Assembly: GCF_023115425.1 (NCBI RefSeq)
Contig: NZ_CP096032.1
Span: forward strand, 1,302,001-1,366,000
Length of the DNA: 64,000 nucleotides
Direction: 5' to 3'
DNA from: Synechococcus sp. A10-1-5-1
Lineage (GTDB): Bacteria; Cyanobacteriota; Cyanobacteriia; PCC-6307; Cyanobiaceae
Part shown: in pieces, positions 11,168 to 20,260 of the stretch
How the letters are laid out: each line of letters begins with the position of its first letter
How positions within the stretch are numbered: the first letter of the stretch is position 1
The notes under the pieces: generated by a model
Databases searched by the model: none
Told to the model about the DNA's origin: nothing
The model's input: only the letters and a program-made list of their open reading frames with translations
Program-made: the position numbers and the translations under genes

Positions 11168-12160
11168 CTAGATCGGCTCCGGCAGGGTCATGCAGATGTT
11201 GGCCTGCTCAACGCACTGCTCAATCAGATCGGCCAACAGCAAGGCACGCGAGGCCTGAGGGCCATCCACGGCGGGCAGCTCCTCGCCGCGCACGCACTGG
11301 AGGAAGTGCTCGAGCTCAGCCACCAGGGGATCCACCGGGGAAGTACTGACCTCTTCGATAAAGCCGTCGTTGCGGTAGAGCAATTCGCCGTGGTCAGCAC
11401 TGAAGGACTGGTGGGTGCGCCGGTGGATCTGCAGGCTGCGGTTGAGGAAATCCGTTTCCACCAGGGCACTGCGGCAGTGGGCTGAGAGGCTGCGGATCTT
11501 GCGGTGGGCCATCTTGCTGGCCGTCAGGCTGGCGACGACACCATTGGCAAAGCCCAAGGTGGCATTGACGTAATCGATTGGACCATCGGCGCTGCGGCCG
11601 CCGGCGGCGGCAAGGCGCACCACGGGCGCCTGGGCCAGCTCAAGCACCAGATCGATGTCGTGGATCATCAGGTCCAGCACCACGGACACGTCGTTGGCAC
11701 GGTCCGGATTGGGGCTGTGGCGGCGGGCCTCCAGCACCACCACCTCTTCTCCCGCCACCACCTTCACCAACTCGCGGAAGGCCGGGTTAAAGCGCTCGAT
11801 GTGACCCACCTGCAGCAGACGGCCGGCTGCTTTGGCGGCTCGAATCAAATCGGACGCCTCGTCTTGCGTCGCCGCGATCGGCTTCTCGATCAGGACGTGG
11901 ACCCCAGCGTCAAAGCAGGCCATCCCCACCCGGTGATGAACCAGGGTCGGCACCGCGATGCAGACCGCTTCGACTTCTTTGAGCAGCTCGGCGTAGTCGG
12001 CAAACCAGCGGCAACCGAACTGCTCAACCGCCAGCTGACCGCGCTTGGGATCAGGATCTGCGACTCCAACCAGCTCGGCATCCTTGAGCAGGCTGAGCAC
12101 CCGAGCATGGTGCCAACCCATATTTCCGATTCCGATCACTCCAACGCGGACTGGCTTCAT
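11168..12160 (-). CDS. Gfo/Idh/MocA family oxidoreductase
   Basis: This is a 330-residue NAD(P)-dependent sugar or cyclitol dehydrogenase-like protein. The Rossmann motif VGVIGIGNMGWHHAR opens the protein, EKPIA (about residue 96) is the conserved Lys-Pro cofactor site, and VGHIERFNPAF and DLMIHDIDLVLEL match the catalytic half (His in the last motif). The ATG at 12160 is chosen; the frame runs eight codons further up to 12184 without conserved sequence. Relatives often act on UDP-GlcNAc-derived uronates or inositols, but the substrate is not deducible. It shares strand and a 34-bp gap with the CNNM gene upstream. Confidence 0.88.
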   Translation of the reverse strand: MKPVRVGVIGIGNMGWHHARVLSLLKDAELVGVADPDPKRGQLAVEQFGCRWFADYAELLKEVEAVCIAVPTLVHHRVGMACFDAGVHVLIEKPIAATQDEASDLIRAAKAAGRLLQVGHIERFNPAFRELVKVVAGEEVVVLEARRHSPNPDRANDVSVVLDLMIHDIDLVLELAQAPVVRLAAAGGRSADGPIDYVNATLGFANGVVASLTASKMAHRKIRSLSAHCRSALVETDFLNRSLQIHRRTHQSFSADHGELLYRNDGFIEEVSTSPVDPLVAELEHFLQCVRGEELPAVDGPQASRALLLADLIEQCVEQANICMTLPEPI

Positions 12161-12194
12161 GGCGTTGGAATTCCGGCGCAGCAATTATCAGGGA

Positions 12195-13478
12195 TCAGAG
12201 GTCGTCTTCGCTGGCGGGTTCAGCCAAACGGCGACTGATCTCTACACGGTGAATCCGAGGGCCATCCATCGCCAAGACCTCGAACTGGTGCCCCTTCCAA
12301 AAGACGCTCTCCCCAGGTGAGGGGATGTGCTGCAGACGCTCCAGCAGGAAGCCCGCAAGGGTGTGATGTTCGTCGGATTCCGGCAACTGAAGGTTGAGCT
12401 CACGGTTGAGCTCATAGATCTCCAAATCTCCGGCCACGAGCCAGCTGTGGTCCTGGAGCTGCTGGAGATCCTCCTCGGGATTCTCGGGATCCTCTTCCTC
12501 ACCGACGATCTCGCTGGTGAAGTCGGAGATCGTCACCAGGCCTTCGGTCCCGCCGTGCTCATCCACCACCAACAGCAGCGGTTGACCGCTGCGAATCAAA
12601 GGCAGCAATTCCGCCACCGGGGTGGTCTCTTGCACCTTGGTCACCGGGGTGACGTAGGGAGCCAAGGGTGAATCGCGCTGCAGCAGGCCCTTGGCGATCG
12701 GCTCAGCCAGGCGGCGCAGGTCAAGAACCCCACGCACGTCATCGAGGGAACTACCCAAGACGGGGAAACGGGCGTGATGGGTCGTGTGGACCGCCTCCAT
12801 CAATTCGCCAAAACGGACCTCCAGCGGCAGGGTGACCATCCCTGAGCGGGGCACCATCACCTCCCTGACCTGGGTGTCACGCAGCGAAAAGAGCCCCTCC
12901 AACATGTCCCGTTCATCGGGCATCAAGCCCGTGACGCTGTTGGACTCAATCAACGTCTCGAGCTCACCGGCGGAGAGGGCTGGGACCAACTGATCCCAGT
13001 TGCGGGGCAACCCCAACAGCCGCAGCACCCCATCACCCAGGCGTTCGACCACCGCCAAAAACGGTGCCAGGGTGCGAATCAGGTTCTCCAGCACCGGAGC
13101 CAGCCGCAGCGCAGTGGCCTCAGGGCGATGCAAGACCCAGGCCTTGGGCACCAAACCACCCAGCAGGGTGGCCAGCAGCACCAGCACGGCAAACACCGCG
13201 ATGTCCCACCAGACCTGATGGCTGGAGGCTGCAGAAAGCCGTTCCGCCAGAGCGCGACCGCTCCAGCCCAAGGCCAACAGCGCCATCGCCATGCCGAGCT
13301 GCGTCGCCACCAGAGCCCGGCGCAAGCGACGCTGCAGGCGGGCGACGGCGGTTGCCCCGGCATGACCGTCCTCCTCCAGCAACTGCACCCGGGTCGGACG
13401 CAGACGAATCAGAGCAAACTCGGACGCCGCGAAGAAGGCCAGCAGGATCAGCAGGGCCGCCGGAGCCAGGAATCGCAT
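12195..13478 (-). CDS. CNNM/CorC-type hemolysin family transporter
   Basis: This 427-residue protein has the layout of a divalent-cation (Mg/Co) transporter of the CNNM/MpfA family. An N-terminal DUF21 membrane domain (about 1-190, with three to four hydrophobic segments and FFAASEFALIRLRPTRV) is followed by a CBS pair (VREVMVPRSGMVTL and VVDEHGGTEGLVTISDF). A C-terminal CorC_HlyC domain follows (DHSWLVAGDLEIYELNREL, then LAGFLLERL). A TTG at 13484 would add two residues; the ATG at 13478 is preferred. A tRNA gene lies 10 bp upstream on the same strand. Confidence 0.92.
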   Translation of the reverse strand: MRFLAPAALLILLAFFAASEFALIRLRPTRVQLLEEDGHAGATAVARLQRRLRRALVATQLGMAMALLALGWSGRALAERLSAASSHQVWWDIAVFAVLVLLATLLGGLVPKAWVLHRPEATALRLAPVLENLIRTLAPFLAVVERLGDGVLRLLGLPRNWDQLVPALSAGELETLIESNSVTGLMPDERDMLEGLFSLRDTQVREVMVPRSGMVTLPLEVRFGELMEAVHTTHHARFPVLGSSLDDVRGVLDLRRLAEPIAKGLLQRDSPLAPYVTPVTKVQETTPVAELLPLIRSGQPLLLVVDEHGGTEGLVTISDFTSEIVGEEEDPENPEEDLQQLQDHSWLVAGDLEIYELNRELNLQLPESDEHHTLAGFLLERLQHIPSPGESVFWKGHQFEVLAMDGPRIHRVEISRRLAEPASEDDL

Positions 13479-13488
13479 CGCCAAGGAG

Positions 13489-13561
13489 TGGGGGTCGCGA
13501 GGATCGAACTCGCCTAAGGCGGATTATGAGTCCGCTGCATTCACCAGATTGCTAGACCCCC
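13489..13561 (-). tRNA. tRNA with CAU anticodon (elongator Met, or Ile2)
   Basis: The minus strand folds as a full cloverleaf. The 7-bp acceptor is GGGGGTC (13561-13555) with GACCCCC (13496-13490), and the discriminator is A at 13489. The short D stem is GCA/TGC. The 5-bp anticodon stem is GCGGA/TCCGC with loop CTCATAA, and the T stem is GCGAG/CTCGC with loop TTCGATC. The first acceptor pair is matched and the anticodon stem lacks three G:C pairs, so it is not the initiator. Whether C34 becomes lysidine (Ile2) or stays C (Met) cannot be settled from one sequence. Confidence 0.93.
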
Positions 13562-13573
13562 AGCGGGTGTGGT

Positions 13574-14068
13574 TTACCACAGGCCACGCACGGGTGTTAC
13601 AGCAGGCTCAATCGGCGTGCTGGAGAGGCCGCAGCCGCCCTGGGACAACCCCTGGCAGAAGCCGTTGGAAACATCGGCTGTGCGCCAAGGCAATGGGTTG
13701 CTCTGCTGATCCAAGAGCACTTGATAGGTGTTCTCAACCGCTGAGCCGTCCCAAACGATCGTCTGATCGGGGAAGCCCAGGCCCATCACCCGATTGCCTT
13801 CGCGGCCGCCCATGGCAATGCCGAGAACGTCAGTGATCTGATTGATCACGCTCACCCCACGGGCGTAGGGGGCGGTGTAGCTGAAGAAGCGCTGCTCCAT
13901 CAGCTCAGACGTCGTCGTCAAAGGAGCGCAGCGACTCACTTCCACCAAGGGCGAACCATCCAGGGGTGCCTCAATGCTGGTGCGGCAAACCACTGGCCCC
14001 GCCGAAGCAGTGGGGATGGTCCAAGCAGCAAGACCAGCAGCGATGGCAAGCGAGCGGAGCAACTGCAT
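13574..14068 (-). CDS. Secreted cyanobacterial hypothetical protein
   Basis: This 164-residue protein has a good Sec signal peptide: MQLLRSLAIAAGLAAWTIPTASAG with cleavage after ASA, about residue 23. The mature part has four Cys (in VVCRTS, RCAPL, GFCQGL and GGCGL), which suggests two disulfides in the periplasm or outside the cell. GMGGREGNRVMGLGFPDQTIVWDG-like Gly-rich sequence lies in the middle; no catalytic motif is recognised. The gene ends 12 bp before the tRNA. I do not recognise a named family. Confidence 0.7.
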   Translation of the reverse strand: MQLLRSLAIAAGLAAWTIPTASAGPVVCRTSIEAPLDGSPLVEVSRCAPLTTTSELMEQRFFSYTAPYARGVSVINQITDVLGIAMGGREGNRVMGLGFPDQTIVWDGSAVENTYQVLLDQQSNPLPWRTADVSNGFCQGLSQGGCGLSSTPIEPAVTPVRGLW

Positions 14069-14128
14069 CCCCTGGGGCCGTGAGCTCTAGGCGCAAACTA
14101 GACAGACCGAGAGCCAGACGCCAGCGGA

Positions 14129-14713
14129 GTGACGACAACCATTTCCCTGCCTGCCACCAGCACCGAACAGCGGCAGCTGCTGCTGGAGCTGCTCGCCACG
14201 CGGGCCTACCGCCACGGCAACTTCACCCTGGCCTCCGGGCGCACCAGCAGTCACTACGTCAACTGCAAACCCGTCAGCCTCAGTGGCCTCGGCCTGGCGC
14301 TGCTGTCGGCGCAAATGCTGGACCTGGTGGAGCCCGGCGCCGTGGCCGTCGCGGGCCTCACCCTCGGCGCCGATCCCCTGGTCAGTGGCGTCGCCCAAGC
14401 CGCGGCCTTGGCCGGACAGGCGCTGGATGCACTGATCGTCCGCAAAGAGGCCAAGGGCCATGGCACCGGTGCCTGGCTGGAGGGGCCCCTCCCCGAACCC
14501 GGTAGCCGCATCACCGTCCTTGAAGACGTCGTCACCACCGGTGGCTCATCCCTGAAAGCCGTCAAACAACTGCGGGAAGCGGGTTACGTGGTCGAGCGCG
14601 TCGTGACCATCGTCGATCGCCAAGAAGGTGGTCTGGCCGCCATGCAAGAGGCCGGCCTGGAGCTGCGCAGCCTGTTCCAACTCGATGAAGTCGCTGCCGC
14701 ACACCAGGCATGA
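14129..14713 (+). CDS. pyrE: Orotate phosphoribosyltransferase
   Basis: PyrE makes OMP from orotate and PRPP in pyrimidine synthesis. The 194-residue protein has the usual [16 protein letters not shown] near the N-terminus, the [11 protein letters not shown] loop that closes over PRPP, and the PRPP-binding signature [13 protein letters not shown]. The start is a GTG at 14129; no upstream alternative is needed because the conserved domain begins about 30 residues in. Its last four bases are the ATGA shared with the downstream ygfZ-like gene, so the two are translationally coupled. Confidence 0.96.
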   Translation: MTTTISLPATSTEQRQLLLELLATRAYRHGNFTLASGRTSSHYVNCKPVSLSGLGLALLSAQMLDLVEPGAVAVAGLTLGADPLVSGVAQAAALAGQALDALIVRKEAKGHGTGAWLEGPLPEPGSRITVLEDVVTTGGSSLKAVKQLREAGYVVERVVTIVDRQEGGLAAMQEAGLELRSLFQLDEVAAAHQA

Positions 14714-15570
14714 GCGCTGCCAGCCGCTGGGCCACCCCCGTCAGCTTGATCCGCCTAGAGGGCAGCGACACCCGTCGCTTCCTGCACGGCCAAAGCAGCC
14801 AAGCGATTGAGTTAGCCCAACCCGGCGCCTGTCTGGCCACCTGCTTAATCAGCCCCACGGCCCGCATGCGGGGCCTTGCCTTGGTGGGTGTGGATGACTC
14901 CGGCGCCGATTTGATCGTGATCGCCGGCGATGGCGAAGCCGTCCGCATCAGCTTGGATCGCGTGCTCTTCCCGGCTGACAACGTGCGGCTGGGTGCTGTT
15001 GAACCGGCCACCCTCTGGCAATGGCAGGGCGACGTCGAAGTCGATGGCGCTGATCTGCTGCAACCCGGCGTTGACCTGGGCAGCGGTCCCGATGCTTCTG
15101 TCCTGTTGCAGCGCTCTGGATCAAAGCTGCCGTCCTGGCTTGAGGCCTTGCCGCAATGGTCCAGCGAACAGGTGGAAGCCAACCGCCTGCGCCATGGACT
15201 GCCCGCGGCACCTGGCGAACTGAACGACGACACCAACCCCTTCGAGCTGGGACTCGCGGCCTGGGTGAGCCTGAACAAGGGCTGCTACGTGGGCCAAGAG
15301 ACCCTGGCGAAACTCGCCACCTACGACGGGGTCAAGCAGCAGCTGCGCTGTTGGCAGAGCAGCGAAGCCGTTGAGCCGGGCACAAGCTTGAGCAACGCCG
15401 AGGGTGAACGCGCAGGTGTGGTGACCTCCGCACAGGGCCACCAGGGACTGGCGCTGATCCGCCGCTCCTGCTTGGACGCCGCCACGCTCCAAGCCGGCAC
15501 AGTCACGCTGACCCTCAGCAAGCCTCTGGGCTCCATCGATCCGCCGGTGGAGGCCGGCGGTCAGTGCTAA
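14710..15570 (+). CDS. ygfZ: Folate-binding YgfZ/GcvT-like protein
   Basis: This 286-residue member of the GcvT-fold folate-binding family carries the defining motif KGCYVGQE (in [15 protein letters not shown]). It also has the N-terminal [10 protein letters not shown] block, which resembles F-LQGQ-T/S of YgfZ. YgfZ proteins support iron-sulfur enzyme maturation or repair with tetrahydrofolate; the single Cys in the motif is the conserved one. It overlaps pyrE by four bases and overlaps the stop of the convergent RecB-like gene by four bases. Confidence 0.9.
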   Translation: MSAASRWATPVSLIRLEGSDTRRFLHGQSSQAIELAQPGACLATCLISPTARMRGLALVGVDDSGADLIVIAGDGEAVRISLDRVLFPADNVRLGAVEPATLWQWQGDVEVDGADLLQPGVDLGSGPDASVLLQRSGSKLPSWLEALPQWSSEQVEANRLRHGLPAAPGELNDDTNPFELGLAAWVSLNKGCYVGQETLAKLATYDGVKQQLRCWQSSEAVEPGTSLSNAEGERAGVVTSAQGHQGLALIRRSCLDAATLQAGTVTLTLSKPLGSIDPPVEAGGQC

Positions 15571-17024
15571 CGCCCGTCCTGCTCGAGCAGCCAGCGCGCC
15601 ACCACCCAGGTGGCCAGGCCATCGTCGTGGTTGTAGCGGAAGATCCGGCGCAGGTTTTGGCGGGAGCCACGGCCATCAGCGCCGGCTCCCCCCAGACGCC
15701 AACGCCGCCACCAGAGCAGCGCCCGCGCACCATCAACCCCCGGCTGACTCCAACGGAAACCGAGCCAGCTGGCCACCGCCTTGAGCCCATAGCTGTTGGT
15801 GGGCATCCACCAGTGCTGGCGCAGGCGCTGATGCACATCCAGCATCCGGGCACGCAAAGCCTTGAGCTCCCGCTCGCGCACCCCGAGGCGCTGGCCCATC
15901 TTCACCAGGGCCAGGACCTCCGTCTCACCGAAGTGCAACACCGGCCAATCGGGATAGGTCTCGAGCAGACGCATCAGGCGCTCCCAGAGGCGCTCTTCGC
16001 CATGCTCAAGCAGGGCCAGGATTGGGTGATAAGGCGCCTCTGAGGCCTGAGCCAGATCCGGCCAGCTGCCATCGGGATTGCGGGGCAGGCGCACAAAGCC
16101 GTGCAAGAAATCGTCCCGGGCATCGGGATCCGATTCGATGTCGTAGATCAACACCCCAGGGGCATCCACCACTTCCGGCAAGGCCGCCAGAGGATCACGC
16201 CGCAGCGGTTCGCCCTTCGCCTGAACCTGGGCCTGGGTCACCAGCTGCGGGGCAATTTCGGCGTGCTGCTCGCCGTAGGTCATCAGTCGATCGGCCAGAT
16301 CGCTTGGATCGGCCTGAGCCAGGACCGTCAGGCGATCAATTCCCAACTCGAGCAACATGTCGCGCCGCTTTGCGCCAATCCCGCTGACCTCGCTGAGGTG
16401 CCCTTCCGCCGCCGCCACTTGATCGCAGCTGGACTTCCAGCTGCAGAGCACACACTTCTTGCGATCGGCCACCAACGGGGGCGGCGTGGGACGGCGCAGG
16501 TCATCCGCCAGACGCCCCAGCGCCTCATCCAGCTGCCGCGGCAGGCTGCCAGCCAATGGGACGGTTTCCTGCTGGAGGCCGCGCCCCGAGCCGGACAGCA
16601 CCAAGGCCGTTCGCACCGGCGCCTGCTGTTCCTCCGCCAGCAAGCCTCCCCAGAGGGCAAGGACGTAGCGGTGCTCACGGGTGGTGCGCCGGCCCGGCCT
16701 AAACAACACCGGCCGGTAGCTATGGGCGCCCCATCGGCTGGAACCTTTGACCCGCTGCAAGAGAGGGGGATGGGCTTCAACGCCCTCTCCCTTCAAACGC
16801 AAGCCCACCACCGCTGGAGCACCCGTGCGGGCCGCCGCCTCGCCACGGCCCGGGCGCTCAGGGAACAACGTGACGAAACTGCGGCGCTGCTCATCGAGCT
16901 GCAGCTCCCGGTGGGAGGTCCACTGGCGCTGAGAGCTGTCGCCATGGCAATCCAGCCAAGCGCGGCGCTTGCAGCGCAGCCAACTGCGCAACAGCCGGTC
17001 GGTCAGCAGGATTTGGCCAGGCAC
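15567..17024 (-). CDS. TM0106-type RecB-like putative nuclease
   Basis: This is a 485-residue protein of the TM0106 RecB-like nuclease family. The N-terminus has the DRLLRSWLRCKRRAWLD start typical of RecB-like domains. A CVLCSWKSSCDQ Cys cluster (about 180-200) resembles Fe-S-cluster-type Cys sets. A helix-hairpin-helix-like segment follows (VSGIGAKRRDMLLELGI). The C-terminal RNase H-like part has VLIYDIESDPDARDD (acidic metal site), then LHFGETE and a final IFRYNHDDGLATW. It starts with GTG at 17024. The cellular role is unknown; DNA repair or nucleic-acid turnover is likely. Confidence 0.88.
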   Translation of the reverse strand: MPGQILLTDRLLRSWLRCKRRAWLDCHGDSSQRQWTSHRELQLDEQRRSFVTLFPERPGRGEAAARTGAPAVVGLRLKGEGVEAHPPLLQRVKGSSRWGAHSYRPVLFRPGRRTTREHRYVLALWGGLLAEEQQAPVRTALVLSGSGRGLQQETVPLAGSLPRQLDEALGRLADDLRRPTPPPLVADRKKCVLCSWKSSCDQVAAAEGHLSEVSGIGAKRRDMLLELGIDRLTVLAQADPSDLADRLMTYGEQHAEIAPQLVTQAQVQAKGEPLRRDPLAALPEVVDAPGVLIYDIESDPDARDDFLHGFVRLPRNPDGSWPDLAQASEAPYHPILALLEHGEERLWERLMRLLETYPDWPVLHFGETEVLALVKMGQRLGVRERELKALRARMLDVHQRLRQHWWMPTNSYGLKAVASWLGFRWSQPGVDGARALLWWRRWRLGGAGADGRGSRQNLRRIFRYNHDDGLATWVVARWLLEQDGR

Positions 17025-17124
17025 CCGTTGACGCTAGGTGGCCGTCTTCGGGTCCGGCACCTGGATCAACGCAGGCGGTGAGGCGGGCTGCTAGCACCAT
17101 GGATAACGCCCGTGCCCTGCTCCG

Positions 17125-18591
17125 ATGGCTTCAGCGCCCCTGCCCTTGGAGGCCAGCCCGATCGCCTTCGGCACCGATGGCTGGCGGGGCATCCTCGGGG
17201 TGGACATCACCGTCGAGAGGCTGCTGCCGGTGGCGGCGGCTTCGGCGCGGGAGCTGGAGGCTTCGGCCCCAGCCGGCCTGAACAGCCGCGAAGTGGTCAT
17301 CGGCTACGACCGCCGTTTCCTCGCGCCCGAACTCGCCGAAGCGATCTGCAGCGCCGTCCGTGGAGCCGACCTGGTGCCGGTGCTTGCGGAAGCGCCCATC
17401 CCCACTCCGGCCGCCAGCTGGGCTGTGGTGGAGCGGCAAGCCCTTGGTGCACTGGTCATCACCGCGAGCCACAACCCGCCGGAGTGGCTGGGCCTCAAGA
17501 TCAAGGGCCCCTTCGGGGGATCGGTGGAAGGGGACTTCACCCAGCGCGTGGAGCAGCGGCTGCAGGCCGGCGGCATCTCCGTGCCGATCCACGGGGAAAT
17601 CCTGCGCTTTGACGCCATGGGGACCTACTTGACCGGCCTCAAGGCCAAGGTCGACACCGAGGCCCTGAGCGATGGCCTGGAGCGCCTGGGACTCCAAGTG
17701 ATCATTGATCCCATGCACGGCTCAGCTGCGGGGGGCCTCAGCCGCCTGCTGGAGGGCGCCGCCCAAAGCGATCACCTGCGGGAAATCCGCTCCAACCGCG
17801 ACCCGCTCTTCGGCGGCAATCCACCGGAACCCCTGGCCCCCTACCTGCAGCAGCTGATCGCGGAGGTGCGGGCCTCGACCCTGGCCGGCCGGCCAGCGGT
17901 GGGCATCGTGTTTGACGGCGATGGCGATCGCATCGCTGCGGTGGATGAACACGGACGCTTCTGCAGCACCCAACTGCTGATGCCGCTCTTCATCGATCAC
18001 CTGGCCCGCGCCAAGGGGCTGAGCGGTTCGGTCGTCAAAACAGTGAGCGGCTCGGACCTGATGCAACTGGTGGCCGAGAACCTAGGTAGACCCGTGCTGG
18101 AAAAAGCCGTGGGCTTCAAGTACATCGCCGCCGAAATGCTCAGCAGTGACGTGCTGGTGGGCGGCGAAGAGTCGGGCGGTGTGGGCTTCGGTAGCCACCT
18201 GCCGGAGCGCGATGCCCTCTACGCCGCGCTGCTCTTGATTGAGGCCCTCGTGGAGGGAGGCCAGCCCCTCGGCGTCCGGGTCAGCGAACTCCAGGAGCGC
18301 TGCGGTGGCGCCGCGGCCTACGACCGATTGGACCTGCGCCTGCGCGACATGGCCACCCGGCAACGGCTCGAGCAGTACCTGGCCAGCACGCCGCCGGCGG
18401 AGGTCGCCGGAGCCGTGGTGCAAGAGGTGATCACGACCGACGGAGTGAAACTGCGCCTGGGCCCAAGCCACTGGTTGATGCTGCGCTTCTCCGGCACCGA
18501 GCCCTTGCTGCGGCTTTACTGCGAGGCCCCAAGCGAGGCACGCGTGGCTGAAGTACTCAGCTGGGCCCGCCAGCTGGCCGAGGGAATCTGA
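17125..18591 (+). CDS. Phosphoglucomutase/phosphomannomutase family protein
   Basis: This alpha-D-phosphohexomutase (488 residues) interconverts sugar-1- and sugar-6-phosphates through a phosphoserine. All four site loops are present: ITASHNPP (catalytic Ser), FDGDGDRIA (metal), GGEESGGVG (sugar specificity) and RFSGTEPLLRLY (phosphate). The GEES variant fits glucose/mannose-type enzymes. The start ATG at 17125 puts IAFGTDGWRG at about residue 14. The stop overlaps the rdgB start by one base (TGATG). Confidence 0.93.
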   Translation: MASAPLPLEASPIAFGTDGWRGILGVDITVERLLPVAAASARELEASAPAGLNSREVVIGYDRRFLAPELAEAICSAVRGADLVPVLAEAPIPTPAASWAVVERQALGALVITASHNPPEWLGLKIKGPFGGSVEGDFTQRVEQRLQAGGISVPIHGEILRFDAMGTYLTGLKAKVDTEALSDGLERLGLQVIIDPMHGSAAGGLSRLLEGAAQSDHLREIRSNRDPLFGGNPPEPLAPYLQQLIAEVRASTLAGRPAVGIVFDGDGDRIAAVDEHGRFCSTQLLMPLFIDHLARAKGLSGSVVKTVSGSDLMQLVAENLGRPVLEKAVGFKYIAAEMLSSDVLVGGEESGGVGFGSHLPERDALYAALLLIEALVEGGQPLGVRVSELQERCGGAAAYDRLDLRLRDMATRQRLEQYLASTPPAEVAGAVVQEVITTDGVKLRLGPSHWLMLRFSGTEPLLRLYCEAPSEARVAEVLSWARQLAEGI

Positions 18592-19193
18592 TGACCACCC
18601 TGGTGATCGCTAGCGGTAACGCCGGCAAGGTGCGTGAGTTCGGCCAGCTCCTGGAAGACCTGGGCCTCAACACCCAACCCCAGCCCGAAGGAATTGAGGT
18701 GGAGGAAACCGGTGACACCTTCGCCGCCAACGCCCGCCTGAAAGCCGAGGCCGTTGCCCAAGCGACGGGGCAGTGGGCCCTGGCCGATGACTCCGGTCTG
18801 AGCGTGGATGCCTTGGGTGGCGCGCCTGGAGTGCACTCGGCCCGCTACGCGGCCACCGATGCGGCACGCATTGAGCGGCTGCTCCAGGAGCTCAGCGCTG
18901 CCGGCGCCCAAGACCCAACCTCCCGTTCAGCCCGCTTCACCGCTGCCTTAGCTCTAGCAAACCCCAGCGGGCAGGTGGTGCTGGAGGTGGAAGGCCACTG
19001 CCCCGGCCAAATCCTGACGGAATGCCGCGGTGCTGGCGGCTTTGGCTACGACCCCGTCTTCTACGTCCCAGAAGCACAACTCACTTTTGCGGAAATGCCG
19101 AAAGGACTGAAAGCGGAGTTGGGGCATCGGGGCCGCGCCTTCGCCGCCCTGAGACCCCAACTGCAAGCCCTCTTGGATCACGACACGCAGTAA
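18591..19193 (+). CDS. rdgB: XTP/dITP diphosphatase (HAM1/RdgB)
   Basis: RdgB removes non-canonical purine nucleotides (dITP, XTP) by hydrolysis to the monophosphate. The 200-residue protein begins LVIASGNAGKVREF, the family's nucleotide-binding start, and has ETGDTFAANARLKA, ALADDSGLSVDALGGAPGVHSARYA, and GFGYDPVFYVPE near the C-terminus. It is coupled by a TGATG overlap to the phosphohexomutase, and its 3' end overlaps the convergent SIMPL gene by 16 bp. Confidence 0.96.
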   Translation: MTTLVIASGNAGKVREFGQLLEDLGLNTQPQPEGIEVEETGDTFAANARLKAEAVAQATGQWALADDSGLSVDALGGAPGVHSARYAATDAARIERLLQELSAAGAQDPTSRSARFTAALALANPSGQVVLEVEGHCPGQILTECRGAGGFGYDPVFYVPEAQLTFAEMPKGLKAELGHRGRAFAALRPQLQALLDHDTQ

Positions 19194-19870
19194 TCCAGCG
19201 CCAGGCTCACCGAGTTGCGCGGCGCGGGCGCTTCATCAGGGTTGAAGCTGGCTGAGAGAGCGCGGTTCATCGCCACCGGCCGCGGGGAAGTGCCACCGCG
19301 CTGATTGATCCGCAGCAGCTGAACCCGGCGTAGTCCAAGGGCATCGGCCGTGGCCTGGGCTTGGCGCTTGCCATCAGCCAGGGCCTGGCGCATCAATTGG
19401 GCTTGCACGGTCTCCGCACTACCGCTCGCGGCCAAGGAAGTGAAGCCATTCAGGTTCACCCCCGGCAGCTTGCCGGCGGCCTGAATCAAGGCGTCGTAGT
19501 TCGCCTTGCTGACCTCGCCGGAGACGTTGGTCGTCGCCCGCTGACGCCGCGGCCCGGCGCTGCCCCCACCAATCGCGTAGGTCCTGGGCGCCGGGATCGT
19601 GATCCGCCCGCTCACCAGGGGCGTCAAAGCGGAGCGCAGTCGCTCCAGCCGGGCATTGAGCTGCTGCATCGCCTCGGCCTTGGTCGCAGCCTCCGCCGAG
19701 AGGTCCAGGTTGAAGCGGAAGCGATCGAAGGCGGTCGTGCCGCTCTGGCTGACCTGGAGTTGATAGAGGGTGCCACCACAGCGATCACCACCCCCGGCCT
19801 GGGCAGGTGAAGGCATCATCAGGGCGGGCAACAGAGCGAGGCTGAAGACGGCAGAACGCGAACGGAACAT
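19178..19870 (-). CDS. Periplasmic SIMPL/DUF541 domain protein
   Basis: This 230-residue protein has a signal peptide (MFRSRSAVFSLALLPALMMPSPAQA, cleavage after AQA). A SIMPL domain follows: FNLDLSAEAATKAEAMQQLN early and AQLMRQALADGKRQAQATADALG later, the helix typical of the family. Family members are periplasmic or outer-membrane-associated, with scattered links to oxidative stress; no enzymatic site is known. The mature protein has Cys near each end (DRCGG, LDYCVS), which could pair. It is convergent with rdgB. Confidence 0.82.
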   Translation of the reverse strand: MFRSRSAVFSLALLPALMMPSPAQAGGGDRCGGTLYQLQVSQSGTTAFDRFRFNLDLSAEAATKAEAMQQLNARLERLRSALTPLVSGRITIPAPRTYAIGGGSAGPRRQRATTNVSGEVSKANYDALIQAAGKLPGVNLNGFTSLAASGSAETVQAQLMRQALADGKRQAQATADALGLRRVQLLRINQRGGTSPRPVAMNRALSASFNPDEAPAPRNSVSLALDYCVS

Positions 19871-19963
19871 GGCTCAAACGGCTGATGGTTCCGGTCTAGG
19901 GGGGATCCAGGGTGCGGTCACAACCCAACTCAGGGGCAGCTGCGACTAAATCCAAATGGCCCC

Positions 19964-20260
19964 TCAGATCACCCCGAGATCACCCACCGCAGGGCGCCAC
20001 TGCTGCATCGTCCACTCCACCCCGCCACTGAGGAGCATCGGATCCTGCTGAATCAGCGCTTCGGCTTCGCGGTAATCCGCAGCCTGCAGCAAGAGCAATC
20101 CCCCGCCACCGGGCTGACCCTCGCCATCCACCAGATAGCCGCTGCTGAGAATGACACCGTCAGCGCGCCGTTGCTCGACCCAGCGGCGATGGGCCTCGAG
20201 GTGGGGTTTCATCTGGGCGTAGGGCCGCAGGAAGCGCTCGGTTTTGATGAACCAGGGCAT
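19964..20260 (-). CDS. YciI family protein
   Basis: This is a 98-residue ferredoxin-like-fold protein of the YciI family. It begins MPWFIKTERF and has MKPHLEAHRRWVEQRRADGVILSSG, which supplies the family's conserved His and the Gly-containing turn, then GGGLLLLQAADYREAEALIQQDPM. The start ATG at 20260 overlaps the carotenoid oxygenase TGA by one base, so it is probably translated from the same mRNA. YciI proteins are often small accessory or dehydrochlorinase-like proteins; no specific role is visible. Confidence 0.88.
   Translation of the reverse strand: MPWFIKTERFLRPYAQMKPHLEAHRRWVEQRRADGVILSSGYLVDGEGQPGGGGLLLLQAADYREAEALIQQDPMLLSGGVEWTMQQWRPAVGDLGVI

Noticed and set aside
15567-17081. Plus-strand frames opposite the RecB-like nuclease
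   Set aside because: The nuclease frame carries family motifs and the Cys cluster; the opposite frames do not.
19929-19962. AGGGGC/GCCCCT hairpin after the YciI gene
   Set aside because: The stem is only 6 bp with a long loop and there is no T-run on the minus strand, so a terminator call is not justified.
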